From the NCBI RefSeq assembly GCF_000282455.1, contig NZ_AKJG01000046.1:93551-157550 (forward strand): a stretch of DNA of 64,000 nt, in the 5' to 3' direction. Numbering within the stretch: position 1 is the first letter of the stretch; each line of letters begins with the position of its first letter. Positions 14,999 through 23,272 of this stretch are shown one piece after another. Made by a program: the position numbers and the translations under genes. The stretch comes from Pseudomonas sp. GM74. Lineage in GTDB: Bacteria; Pseudomonadota; Gammaproteobacteria; Pseudomonadales; Pseudomonadaceae. The notes under the pieces were generated by a model. That model was not told the origin of the DNA. It did no database searches and saw nothing but the letters and a program-made list of their open reading frames with translations.

Positions 14999-15487
14999 AT
15001 GAGTCGAACAGATCTATTGCCGGACGCGGGTCCGGTCCTTCCTTTGCGTCAGGCGATCTATCGCGCTGGTCGAGACTACAAGGGCGGAATTACCGCCCTT
15101 GCCTTTGACATGGTGTTGGACAACGACACCCTCCAGAAGAAACTCAAGCTCGATGAAGAACGCCGCTGGCTGAACCCTGATGAGCTTGAGGAGGTGATCC
15201 GGCTGACGGGCGATTCACGTTTGCTTGACGCGCTGATGCGTCCAGCAGGTGCTGTGTGGTATCGCCCGGTGCCGGTACCGGCAACCCGCGATGCCCTGAA
15301 AGCCGTAGGCAAGTTGCTCGGCGAGACCGGGGAGTTTGTGGCGGCGATGCACGACGGTGCTGCCGACAACGTCTGGGAGCTGCGTGAGGTCGTGGACCTG
15401 GAACAGCGCGGCATGGACGTGATTCGCGAAATCCTCGGCATCATGGCGGGTGCTCGTCAGGCGATGGAGGATCGCAACCATGGCTGA
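14999..15487 (+). CDS. phage regulatory protein, CII/YmfL-like family
   Basis: A 162-residue protein of the phage CII-type regulator family (compare E. coli YmfL). The block LAFDMVLDNDTLQKKLKLDEERRWL followed by PDELEEVIRLTGDSRLLDALMRPAG is the family signature: a divergent helix-turn-helix followed by the D-LL--L segment. It is second in the rightward operon after cro, the place of CII. The ATG at 14999 is chosen because it opens the conserved region. It probably influences the lysis-lysogeny decision or replication; exact targets are unknown. Confidence 0.75.
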   Translation: MSRTDLLPDAGPVLPLRQAIYRAGRDYKGGITALAFDMVLDNDTLQKKLKLDEERRWLNPDELEEVIRLTGDSRLLDALMRPAGAVWYRPVPVPATRDALKAVGKLLGETGEFVAAMHDGAADNVWELREVVDLEQRGMDVIREILGIMAGARQAMEDRNHG

Positions 15488-15686
15488 CGAAATCGATCGC
15501 GCCAACGACCAGGCGCAATACTTGCTCGACGTTGCGCTTCAGCGCAGCCGTCGTGTGCCTTCGAACCGCGTGAGCGCGCAGTTCTGCGCGGATTGCGACG
15601 AACCTATCCCGTTACGCCGACAACAGTCGATTGAGGGTTGCCAAACCTGTGTTGACTGCCAGGGGTTGCGGGAGGCTCGGCGATGA
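15480..15686 (+). CDS. TraR/DksA-type C4 zinc-finger protein
   Basis: A 68-residue protein with the TraR/DksA finger CADCDEPIPLRR..GCQTCVDCQ, four cysteines in CxxC..CxxC spacing. The N-terminal helix (EIDRANDQAQYLLDVALQRS) fits the secondary-channel-binding arm of TraR, a short phage or plasmid analogue of DksA that reprograms RNA polymerase without ppGpp. It overlaps the end of the CII-like gene and the start of the primase (ATGA), so the three are translationally coupled. Confidence 0.88.
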   Translation: MADEIDRANDQAQYLLDVALQRSRRVPSNRVSAQFCADCDEPIPLRRQQSIEGCQTCVDCQGLREARR

Positions 15687-18379
15687 TTGAACCGGCCAAA
15701 GGAATAGCCATCGCCACATGGGCAAAACGTTACATCAACACTTTCGATCTCGCCTTGGTATCGATCGAGCCAGGTGAAAAAGCTCCAAAGGGCTTGGGGT
15801 GGAATAAACCGGGCGGTTACTTTACCGATGCCGCCACCGCTGAAGCATTCTGGCAACGAAACCCTAATCACAACCTCGGCGTCGTACTTGGGCCGAGCCG
15901 TGTCTGTTCGCTGGATGTCGACGACGTTCAGTGGACGCGCCATGTGTTGTATGAGCTGCTGGGTGTCGATCTGGATGCCATGGCGTTGGTGTATCCGACC
16001 ATTGTGGGGAACCCTGCGCGCTTCCGGGTGCTGTTCAAGTTGCCGGAAGGCATTGAGTTAACCCGGCATTCTCTTTCATGGCCGAATGAAAAAGACCCTG
16101 ACGGTTCGATTCACAAAGGCCTGATGGACAAAGCCAAGGCTGCGAAAGAGCAGGGCGATGGCGTCGCGGAAGCTGCAGCGCGCACGGAGGCCGAAGAATA
16201 CAAACGCTTCACTGTGTTTGAACTACGTGCCGGCCTGGTACAGGACGTGTTCCCGCCTTCGATTCATCCGGGTACCGGCAAGCCTTACACCTGGAGAACC
16301 CCGCCCAACGCCGCGGACGGATTGCCAACGCTGACCCAAGAGTTGCTTTCTGTCTGGAAAAACTGGGACTTCTTTAAGCGTGATGCTGAAGCGGCATGCC
16401 CCTGGGCGATCAAGCCGACTACGCCACCGGCGAAAGTTGCCAAACGTCCAGCAGATGCGGTGGGTCAACGCCCGTCGGTGATCGATGAGTTCAACCGCTG
16501 CCACGACGTCGAGGAGCTGCTGCGTAGACACGGTTACATCAAGCGAGGCAGTAAGTGGCTTTACCCACAGAGCAGCACCGGGCTGCCCGGCGTGACGATC
16601 AGTGAGGGCAAGGTCTATTCGCACCACGGTGCCGATCCGCTCGCGAACGGGCATCAGAATGACGCCTTCGAGGTGTTCTGTTTACTCGAGCACGGTGGCG
16701 ACCAGTCGAAGGCGGTGAAGGACGCTGCGCGTATGATGGGTATGCAGCATTCCTCGCGTCCTGATCCGCGTGATCTTCCCCCGCCCCCATCTGGTGACCA
16801 GTGCGAGCCGAGCCGCGGTGCCGACGAAGTCAGCGAGGCCGCTCCGGCTCCTGACGGGGGCGCGGGGGAGTCGCTGACGCTTGACCAGCTATTGCGGCGT
16901 TTTGCGCTGGTCGAGGGCACCACGCAAGTATGGGACTGCGATCAGTCGCGGGTGATGAAGAAGGCCGCCTTTGAAGCGCGGGTGGGCAAGCCGCTCGCGA
17001 AGGCGTGGCTGGAGGACACGGGCAAACGGTTGATAGCGGATGATCACGTCCGTGACATCGAACAGGCGCGGCGCATGGCGGGCAAGAAGGGCGGCGCGTT
17101 CGGCATGCCACCGACTGACCGATATGTGTACATCGACGGCACCAAGGATGTCTGGGATCGGGAAAAGAAGCGGCGTATCGCCGAGGGCGCGGTGAAGATG
17201 GCGCTGGGTGACACTTATCCGCTGTGGCTGAACAGCGGTGAGCGGCGCACCGTGGATGTCGAACATATCGTGTTTGATCCGACCATGAGTAAGGACCCAG
17301 CGGTGTACATCAATACCTTTGATGGCCTACCGCTCGAACCGGTCAGGGATGACGAAGCCTGCGCCAACCTGCGTTGGCTGATTTCGTTTTTGTGCAACCA
17401 CGATGAGGCGGCGCAGCAATGGCTGACCCGCTGGCTGGCGTACCCGTTGCAGCACCTGGGCGCCAAGATGGACACCGCCGTGCTGATGCACTCGATCATG
17501 GAGGGCTCAGGCAAAAGCCTGTTGTTCGCCGATGCACTGGGCATGTTGTACGGCCAGTACGCGGCCACGGTCGGTCAGACGCAGCTGGAGAGCAACTTCA
17601 ACGCTTGGCAAAGCCGAAAATTGTGGTCTGTGTTTGAAGAAGTAGTGAGTCGCGATCAGCGATACAACCAGGTGGGCAAGATCAAGCACCTGATCACCGG
17701 CAAAACGGTGCGGATGGAGTCGAAGTTCATCAACGGTTGGGAGGAAGCCAACCATATGAATGCGGTGTTCCTGAGCAACGAAATTTTGCCGTGGCCGATC
17801 AGCGACAGTGACCGGCGGATGCTGGTGATGTGGCCTATGGAAACCTTGCCGGTCGAGCGCCAAAAGGCAATCGGGCGGGAGCTGGAACAGGGTGGCGTCG
17901 CAGCGCTGTACGGTTGGTTGTTGTCAGTCGAACTGGGTGACTTCAACCAGCGGACGCGACCGCCATCGACGGACGCCCGTGAGCGCCTGGTGGCCTTGAG
18001 TCGGGCTGGATGGCAGACGTTCCTGCATCTGTGGAAGTACAGCGAGCTGGGGCAGGGGCTTTGGGGGCCGTGTCTGTCGACCGACCTTTATTCGCTGTTC
18101 CTCGAATGGTGCCAACGCAACAAAGAGCATGTGATGAGTCAGACGAAGTTCTCGCTGTTCATCAGTTCTGAGGTCGATAAAACCCGCGCTATTCCCTGGA
18201 CCGACGGCAACAACCGGCGCTTTGGCGCGTTCTTCTTTCCCGTCGATCCGGACGCTTCCCCGCCCCCATCACTGAAGGCGGCCGAGCTGGGCAAGCAGGT
18301 CGAAAATTGGCGGGCCAAGGCGAAGCTCGCGGGCTGGCATGTGGACAGCTGGGACCACATCAAGGCGGCTGCCGCATGA
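15683..18379 (+). CDS. phage primase-helicase: Prim-Pol N-terminus and DUF5906-like ATPase C-terminus
   Basis: An 898-residue replication protein. Residues ~1-240 look like a bifunctional primase/polymerase domain (WAKRYINTFDLALVSIEPGEKAPKG, NHNLGVVLGPSRVCSLDVDD with acidic catalytic residues). A linker with PP-rich segments follows, then an SF3/DUF5906-like helicase with a Walker A GSGKSLLF near residue 610, FEEVVSRD (Walker B-like) and NAVFLSNEILPWPISDSDRR. It is the only replication enzyme seen and would prime and unwind at the phage origin. The iteron-like array directly downstream is the likely target region. Confidence 0.85.
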   Translation: MIEPAKGIAIATWAKRYINTFDLALVSIEPGEKAPKGLGWNKPGGYFTDAATAEAFWQRNPNHNLGVVLGPSRVCSLDVDDVQWTRHVLYELLGVDLDAMALVYPTIVGNPARFRVLFKLPEGIELTRHSLSWPNEKDPDGSIHKGLMDKAKAAKEQGDGVAEAAARTEAEEYKRFTVFELRAGLVQDVFPPSIHPGTGKPYTWRTPPNAADGLPTLTQELLSVWKNWDFFKRDAEAACPWAIKPTTPPAKVAKRPADAVGQRPSVIDEFNRCHDVEELLRRHGYIKRGSKWLYPQSSTGLPGVTISEGKVYSHHGADPLANGHQNDAFEVFCLLEHGGDQSKAVKDAARMMGMQHSSRPDPRDLPPPPSGDQCEPSRGADEVSEAAPAPDGGAGESLTLDQLLRRFALVEGTTQVWDCDQSRVMKKAAFEARVGKPLAKAWLEDTGKRLIADDHVRDIEQARRMAGKKGGAFGMPPTDRYVYIDGTKDVWDREKKRRIAEGAVKMALGDTYPLWLNSGERRTVDVEHIVFDPTMSKDPAVYINTFDGLPLEPVRDDEACANLRWLISFLCNHDEAAQQWLTRWLAYPLQHLGAKMDTAVLMHSIMEGSGKSLLFADALGMLYGQYAATVGQTQLESNFNAWQSRKLWSVFEEVVSRDQRYNQVGKIKHLITGKTVRMESKFINGWEEANHMNAVFLSNEILPWPISDSDRRMLVMWPMETLPVERQKAIGRELEQGGVAALYGWLLSVELGDFNQRTRPPSTDARERLVALSRAGWQTFLHLWKYSELGQGLWGPCLSTDLYSLFLEWCQRNKEHVMSQTKFSLFISSEVDKTRAIPWTDGNNRRFGAFFFPVDPDASPPPSLKAAELGKQVENWRAKAKLAGWHVDSWDHIKAAAA

Positions 18380-18392
18380 CTTCATCTAAAAG

Positions 18393-18684
18393 TGTGTTGG
18401 GTGTGTCGTGTGTGTGTTGGGTTGATTTCAGATACCCCACACAGATTGGAGCCTTCTTTTTCGGACGTTTGCGGGCTTTGTGTCGGGTGTGTTGGGTTTT
18501 GCTACGCGTGCGCGCATGCGTGACGTTAGATAGTCGGTTTCTGATGGCGGATTATTTTCTTCATGCGAGAACAGGAATACCCAACAAACCCAACACACTA
18601 AACACAATTCAATTAAAGCTATTGATTTTAAAGGGTTTTAACTGTGTTGGGTTTGTGTCGAGTAGCGTGTTTTTTGTGTCGGGT
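18393..18684. repeat. iteron-like array of TGTGTYGGGT, candidate replication origin
   Basis: Exact TGTGTTGGGT occurs at 18393, 18413, 18488 and 18643, with an inverted copy at 18588-18597. TGTGTCGGGT occurs at 18479 and 18675, and near copies at 18402 (TGTGTCGTGT) and 18654 (TGTGTCGAGT). An AT-rich stretch lies at about 18598-18640. The array fills the 328-bp gap after the primase. A 100-codon frame that runs through it is made of the repeats and is probably not a gene. Confidence 0.7.
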
Positions 18685-18707
18685 TCGATTTTCAGGGGAG
18701 TGGGGCG

Positions 18708-19196
18708 ATGATCGAGGAAGTTGAGGTGTTGATGCAGCATTGGGGCACTCAGCACGGCCAGGTTGGCGACGGTGGAGGCTTGGGCAGCCCGATGGCGACG
18801 ATCATGCAGTACGGTGGTTGCGCTCCCCGCGGTACTCCGGGATCGCGAGATCTGATGATGTCGGCCGGTGGCGGTATGGACCATGCGAGTACCGAGGTTG
18901 CCGCTGCTGTGGCGCAGCTCGAACGGCAATCGAAGAAGGGCGCCCAGCTGGCTCTGTTGGCTCGCAATCGCTACTTGGCCCAGCCGCCAATGACTGTGCG
19001 TGAACAGCTTCGGTTGTTGCAGTTGGCCGAGGATGCTGACCGGACATACCGGAATTGGGTGCATCGTTTGCACCAGCAGGTGTTGTTGATCCTGACCGTA
19101 CGCAGCGCAACAACACGTGGGCGTGAGCGCCGCAGTGGTACGGTGGAAACTAACTACACACGGGCATCAATGTGCAAGCGTACGCGGGTTTGCTGA
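18708..19196 (+). CDS. phage protein of unknown function at the antiterminator position
   Basis: A 162-residue, mostly hydrophilic protein with glycine-rich N-terminal segments (GDGGGLGSPMATIMQYGG, APRGTPGSRDLM) and a helical C-terminal half with a positively charged tail. Similar proteins occur between the replication module and the lysis/packaging module of Pseudomonas phages, where Q-type or delay proteins sit. No zinc motif or certain antiterminator signature is seen, so the role is inferred from position only. AGGGGAG precedes ATG 18708. Confidence 0.65.
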   Translation: MIEEVEVLMQHWGTQHGQVGDGGGLGSPMATIMQYGGCAPRGTPGSRDLMMSAGGGMDHASTEVAAAVAQLERQSKKGAQLALLARNRYLAQPPMTVREQLRLLQLAEDADRTYRNWVHRLHQQVLLILTVRSATTRGRERRSGTVETNYTRASMCKRTRVC

Positions 19197-19231
19197 TTAC
19201 CACTCGTCGGGGTGGTTTGCCTCAACCCTGA

Positions 19232-19253
19232 GTCAAAGTTGCGTCAAAGTTGC
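19232..19253. repeat. direct repeat GTCAAAGTTGC x2
   Basis: Two exact, adjacent 11-mers (19232-19242 and 19243-19253) and a partial third lie in the 255-bp spacer after the previous gene. Function is unknown; they may be regulator sites for late transcription. Confidence 0.6.
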
Positions 19254-19395
19254 GTCGAGTTGAACAACCGAAAATGGCCCCTTTTCGGTTTTTCCGGAGA
19301 CGGGTAAAAAGTCCCCACGATATGGAATTTGCGCCTTGGCGCTTCCCGGAGCACGTGCTGTGCATCTTCACCCGGCCTCCCTGTGCCGGACACCT

Positions 19396-19420
19396 AACCC
19401 CGCTTCGGCGGGGTTTTCTT
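19396..19420 (+). terminator. rho-independent terminator with TTCG tetraloop
   Basis: AACCCCGC-TTCG-GCGGGGTT is followed by TTCTTTTT. It separates the early/replication transcript from the packaging region and would be the natural target of a late antiterminator. Confidence 0.88.
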
Positions 19421-19451
19421 TTTCGTTTAGCAGATGGCATGGGAGGGGCGT

Positions 19452-19658
19452 ATGGAAGTGCAGATCAAAAATCAGGTCGGCGCTGTTATTTGGTCTCGAA
19501 ATCCCACAGGAGGTTCTACATCTACCTCCTATGGGGCGAGTGGGATACTGCGAAAGATCGAACGGGCTTTGGAGCTTGCGCTAGAACAATGCCGCGGCGA
19601 ATTAGCTGTTTCGAATAATGCTGATGGAGTGTTGGATGTTAGCCGAGCCCCCACCTAG
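19452..19658 (+). CDS. small phage protein of unknown function
   Basis: A 68-residue frame with a good ribosome site (GGGAGGGG) before ATG 19452. The sequence has a beta N-terminus (MEVQIKNQVGAVIWSRNP), a TSTSYGAS linker and an amphipathic helix (LRKIERALELALEQCRGE). I do not recognise it. Its 3' end overlaps the 3' end of the minus-strand DUF1883 gene by 57 bp, so one of the two may be poorly expressed or the pair may regulate each other. Confidence 0.5.
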   Translation: MEVQIKNQVGAVIWSRNPTGGSTSTSYGASGILRKIERALELALEQCRGELAVSNNADGVLDVSRAPT

Positions 19659-19868
19659 ATCGATGGTGATATTCCAATAGCCGGTGTGTGGTGCAGCGAT
19701 GCGGGCGGGCAGCATTTTGAAGAAACCACCAAAATATTGGTGCTGGCGATTGTTTTTGAAATTGGAAAACTGTGTATCCGTTGTGAGTCGCACATTGCAT
19801 TGGTGGGAGCATTGCACGACAACAACATCACCTTCATTCAAGTGTTCACGCTTGTGTAAAAAGTTCAT
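19602..19868 (-). CDS. DUF1883 domain protein
   Basis: An 88-residue protein made of one DUF1883 domain: MNFLHKREHLNEGDVVVVQCSHQC, YFGGFFKMLPARIAAPHTGYWN and VTIDLGGG-like ITIDLGGGSANIQHSI. The domain is a small beta sandwich; in larger proteins it is fused N-terminally to TIR domains, which hints at a sensor or binding role in defence (family knowledge). It is the only minus-strand gene in the late half until the cargo region. The ribosome site AGGAGG is strong, and the gene looks like an autonomous moron. Confidence 0.8.
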   Translation of the reverse strand: MNFLHKREHLNEGDVVVVQCSHQCNVRLTTDTQFSNFKNNRQHQYFGGFFKMLPARIAAPHTGYWNITIDLGGGSANIQHSISIIRNS

Positions 19869-19946
19869 GGGGCCTCCTGGCCTTGTTTGCTGGCATCTTG
19901 ACATTATCACTTTTTAATTCCCTGAGGCATCACCGGAATTTGATCT

Positions 19947-20291
19947 ATGACTAACGAGCAACAAGCATTAGTTGAAATGCCCATCTGGATGGTTGTCGTA
20001 CTGTCCTTGGTAGGTGGCGTGTCTGGCGAGATGTGGCGAGCCGACAAGGCCGGGGTTCGAGGCTGGCCGCTGTTGAGGCGGTTGGCGCTGCGATCCGGTG
20101 CCTGCGTTGCTTGCGGGTTGTCGACCATGATGCTGCTGCACGCTGCCGGGGTTTCAATTGTGGCGGCAGGGGGCATCGGATGTTTGACGGCCATGGCCGG
20201 CGCCGATGTTGCCATCGGGTTGTACGAACGCTGGGCGGCGAAGCGGTTGGGCCTTTCCGATTTGCCACCGAGCGGCGGGGGGGCGGCCTGA
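19947..20291 (+). CDS. phage holin
   Basis: A 114-residue membrane protein with three hydrophobic stretches (PIWMVVVLSLVGGVSG, ACVACGLSTMMLLHAAG, IVAAGGIGCLTAMAGADVAIGL) and a short charged tail, typical of class I/HP1-like holins of Pseudomonas myophages. It would time membrane permeabilisation. It is separated from the endolysin and spanin genes (41249-42336) by the whole morphogenesis block. Confidence 0.75.
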   Translation: MTNEQQALVEMPIWMVVVLSLVGGVSGEMWRADKAGVRGWPLLRRLALRSGACVACGLSTMMLLHAAGVSIVAAGGIGCLTAMAGADVAIGLYERWAAKRLGLSDLPPSGGGAA

Positions 20292-20436
20292 AATCGCCGG
20301 GGACCCTGGGGTTATCCGGTGGGTACGGGGTCGGAAACCCGCGGGAAAGTGTTAGCGGCAGGCTTGCCAGCTTACTGAAATTCAATCCATTGAAATTGAA
20401 AGGTTTGCATTGAAAAGCCGTTGAAAAGGAGGGCTT
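20292..20436. other. candidate cos/terminase-binding region
   Basis: The spacer before terminase contains a GC-rich part (GGGGACCCTGGGG, GGGTACGGGGTC) followed by phased TTGAAA repeats (about 20378-20430: TGAAATTCAA, ATTGAAATTGAAA, CATTGAAAAG, GTTGAAAAG). A lambda-type GpA terminase packages from cos sites located just upstream of its genes, so this is the best place for cos. This is an inference. Confidence 0.35.
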
Positions 20437-21039
20437 ATGACAGAACCAATGTACCTGTCAAAGAGCGCCTTCGCGGCTCGGATCGGCAGGGCCCCCAGCT
20501 ACATCACTTGGTTGAAAAACAACAACCGTCTGGTACTCACCGCCGATGGTAAACAGGTCGATGTCACGGCCAGCGAAGCGTTGATTCGCGACACCGCTGA
20601 CCCGAGCAAAGCCGCCGTTGCTGATCGGCATCACCAGGATCGGCTGCAGCGTGACGTGTACAGCCAGCTGTCCAGCCAGGTCGAGCCGACTTCCATGGCT
20701 GCGCCGCCGCCAGTGATTGCCCCTACCGGGCAATTGCCGGACTTCCAAAAAGCCCGTGCCCTGCGCGAACACAACCTGGCCCAGCTCGCCGAGATCGAAT
20801 TGCACAAGGCCAAGGGCTCACTGGTGTTCGCAACGGCGGTGCAGACGGGCGCTTACAACGCTGGCCGCATGCTGCGCGATCAGTTGCTGGGCATGCCGCC
20901 GCAGCTGGCTCCCGAACTGGCCTCCATGACAGACCCTTGGGAAATCGAAAAGCACCTGACGGCAGCGATCCGTCGCTCGCTGGAGGATGCCGAGCGCATG
21001 TCCTCAGCGGACCTTGAACACGCACTGACTATGAGTTGA
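20437..21039 (+). CDS. terminase small subunit
   Basis: A 200-residue DNA-recognition subunit. The N-terminal ~50 residues form a Nu1-like winged helix (LSKSAFAARIGRAPSYITWLKNNNRL). The middle is Ala/Pro-rich, and a helical C-terminus (FQKARALREHNLAQLAEIELHKAKG) should bind the large subunit. AAGGAGGG precedes ATG 20437, and the large subunit follows three bases after the stop. It would choose the packaging start at the adjacent spacer. Confidence 0.85.
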   Translation: MTEPMYLSKSAFAARIGRAPSYITWLKNNNRLVLTADGKQVDVTASEALIRDTADPSKAAVADRHHQDRLQRDVYSQLSSQVEPTSMAAPPPVIAPTGQLPDFQKARALREHNLAQLAEIELHKAKGSLVFATAVQTGAYNAGRMLRDQLLGMPPQLAPELASMTDPWEIEKHLTAAIRRSLEDAERMSSADLEHALTMS

Positions 21040-21042
21040 CCT

Positions 21043-23064
21043 ATGCCCACGGACATTCCTGACGGTGCAGAGGTATACCGCGAGGCATATTTCCGTGGGC
21101 TGCGGCCCGATCCGGATGTCTGGATCGATCAGTGGGCCGATGAGTACATGCGCATCCCGCGTGACACCGGCGCCGCTGAGCCCGGCCAGTACCGTACCTC
21201 GCGCACACCGTATGCTCGCGAACCCATGCGGTGCCTGTCACCGGCTCACCCCTGCAAGCGCGTGATCACCATGGTTGCGTCGCAGCTGATGAAAACTCAG
21301 ATTGGTCTCAACTGGATCGGCGGCCTGATGCACATGGCACCGTCGAACATCCTGGCACTGTTGCCCAGCCTGGGCCTGGCCAAGCGGGTGTCATCGCGGA
21401 TCAGCAAAACCATCAAGGCGACGCCGGTATTGCGCGAGCGTGTCGCGGCTAACCGCTCCCGCGACTCACGCAATACCATGGACACCAAGGAGTTCGAGGG
21501 CGGGACGTTGTACGTCACCACTGCCGGCTCGGCGGCCAACTTGTCGGAACTGTCGGCGCGCTACGTGTACGGCGATGAGATCGACCGCTGGGAAGTGGAC
21601 ATCGGCGAGGAGGGCGACCCGATCGAGCTCGCGGAAACCCGTGGCAGTACCTTCGGCCGCAACGCCAAGTTCTACTTTTCCAGCTCGCCAACGATCAAGG
21701 GCGCCTCACGGATTTCCGACCTGTTCGACGGCAGCGACCAGCGTCACTACTACGTGCCGTGTCCGAGCTGCGGCCACATGCAAACTCTGGAATGGGAGCG
21801 GTTGCATTACTCGAAGGATTACAGCGTCGTGCACTACCAGTGCGCCGGGCCTGATTGCGACGTGCTGATCGAGGAGTTCCACAAGGGCGAAATGCTCGCC
21901 AGCGGCGAGTGGCGTGGCCATGCCGAAGGCGATGGCGAGACTGTTGGGTTTCACCTCAACGCGCTGTATTCACCGCTCGGCTGGATGGACTGGAAGTCGC
22001 TGGCCAAGCAATTCGAGAAGGCCAAAAAGGCCCAGGCCAAAGGCGATCTTGAGCCCATGCAGGTGTTCTACAACACCCGTCTGGCCAAAGTGTGGGACAG
22101 CGCGCAGGAGCAAACCAAGGCCGATACCTTGCGCAAACGGGCACGGATGGAGCTCTTCGGACTGGGGTCGATGCCGGCGGCGGTGTTGATGATCACCGGT
22201 TCCGTCGACGTGCAGGCCAACCGCCTGGAGTTCATGGCCATGGGCTGGGGCGTCGGCATGGAGCGTTGGGTTATCGACTACCAGATCGTCTCGGGCGATC
22301 CCGCCGATGAGCGCACCTGGGCCGCACTGGACGAACTGCTCAAGGCCAAGTACCGCCATCCATGCGGTGTCGGTCTCGGCATTCTCGCGGTGGCGGTCGA
22401 CTCCGGTGGCCACCACACCGATGAGGTGTACCAGTTCTGCCGCGTGCGCCGCTGGCGCAACGTGTTCGCCATCAAGGGGGCCAGCAAACCCGGCAAGCCG
22501 GTCATTGCTCAGCGCCCATCCATGGTTGACGTGACCTGGAAAGGCCAGACCGAACGCAATGGCGCCGAGCTGTGGTTCGTCGGTACCGATACGGCAAAGG
22601 ACTGGATCTATAACCGCTACCCATTCGAAGCCGGCCCGGGTGCATTGCACTTCGCCAATGACCTGCCCGATGACTTCTTCGATCAGTGCGTCGCGGAGCG
22701 CAAGGTGGCGCGCTACATCCGTGGTCACAAGCGTATCGAATGGGTCAAGGGCAAGGCCGAGCGCAACGAAGCGCTCGACCTGATGGTGTACTGCCTGGCC
22801 ATGGCGCATTACCTGGGCATCAACCGCTACAAGGAGCATGACTGGGAGCGGGTGCGTCAGTCTCTGGCGCAGTCAGGATTGTTCGACGAGGCGTTGGGCA
22901 TCAAGCCCGTGCAAGGCGAGCGTCTCAGCAATACCGCGCAGGCTACACCCGCTGTCGTACCACAACCGGCTCCGCAACACGCTGCGTCCGTCGTGCCATC
23001 ACGACTTGCAGCACCGCCATCTCAACGCCGCAGTTCCACCAGCGGTTACCTGAAGAGACGCTGA
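21043..23064 (+). CDS. terminase large subunit, GpA family
   Basis: A 673-residue packaging ATPase/nuclease of the lambda gpA type. PCKRVITMVASQLMKTQIGLNWIGG is the deviant Walker A region, VYGDEIDRWEVDIGEEGDP the Walker B/coupling region, and CPSCGHMQTLEW a conserved zinc-ribbon-like block. The nuclease domain (GSVDVQANRLEFMAMGWG, AVDSGGHHTDEVYQFC) follows, with acidic metal ligands. Length matches lambda gpA (~640) with a proline-rich tail. It drives DNA into the procapsid through the portal. Confidence 0.95.
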   Translation: MPTDIPDGAEVYREAYFRGLRPDPDVWIDQWADEYMRIPRDTGAAEPGQYRTSRTPYAREPMRCLSPAHPCKRVITMVASQLMKTQIGLNWIGGLMHMAPSNILALLPSLGLAKRVSSRISKTIKATPVLRERVAANRSRDSRNTMDTKEFEGGTLYVTTAGSAANLSELSARYVYGDEIDRWEVDIGEEGDPIELAETRGSTFGRNAKFYFSSSPTIKGASRISDLFDGSDQRHYYVPCPSCGHMQTLEWERLHYSKDYSVVHYQCAGPDCDVLIEEFHKGEMLASGEWRGHAEGDGETVGFHLNALYSPLGWMDWKSLAKQFEKAKKAQAKGDLEPMQVFYNTRLAKVWDSAQEQTKADTLRKRARMELFGLGSMPAAVLMITGSVDVQANRLEFMAMGWGVGMERWVIDYQIVSGDPADERTWAALDELLKAKYRHPCGVGLGILAVAVDSGGHHTDEVYQFCRVRRWRNVFAIKGASKPGKPVIAQRPSMVDVTWKGQTERNGAELWFVGTDTAKDWIYNRYPFEAGPGALHFANDLPDDFFDQCVAERKVARYIRGHKRIEWVKGKAERNEALDLMVYCLAMAHYLGINRYKEHDWERVRQSLAQSGLFDEALGIKPVQGERLSNTAQATPAVVPQPAPQHAASVVPSRLAAPPSQRRSSTSGYLKRR

Positions 23065-23065
23065 T

Positions 23066-23272
23066 ATGTCATTTACCCAAAAGCACCTCGACGCGGTTGA
23101 GGCGGCCATCGCGCGCGGTGAAAAAACCGTGCGTTACACCGACCGTACCGTGGAATACCGCTCTGTCGACGAACTGCTCAAGGCTCGCGACGAAATCCGC
23201 ACCTCGCTGGTGAACTCGGCCGGGCCGCGCTCCCGCGTCGTTCGGCTTTGCCACGGAGGCAAAGGACTCTAA
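23066..23272 (+). CDS. head-tail joining protein gpW
   Basis: A 68-residue gpW homologue: KHLDAVEAAIARGEKTVRYTDRTVEYRSVDELLKARDEI is the full alpha-beta-beta-alpha family pattern. gpW plugs the connector after DNA packaging and forms the platform for the tail. Its TAA overlaps the portal ATG (TAATG), and it lies in the standard A-W-B order. Confidence 0.93.
   Translation: MSFTQKHLDAVEAAIARGEKTVRYTDRTVEYRSVDELLKARDEIRTSLVNSAGPRSRVVRLCHGGKGL

Noticed and set aside
18376..18711. Open frame through the iteron-like array
   Set aside because: The translation is mostly repeat-derived (CVCWV, VCWVLLRV) and there is no ribosome site; the DNA repeats explain it better.
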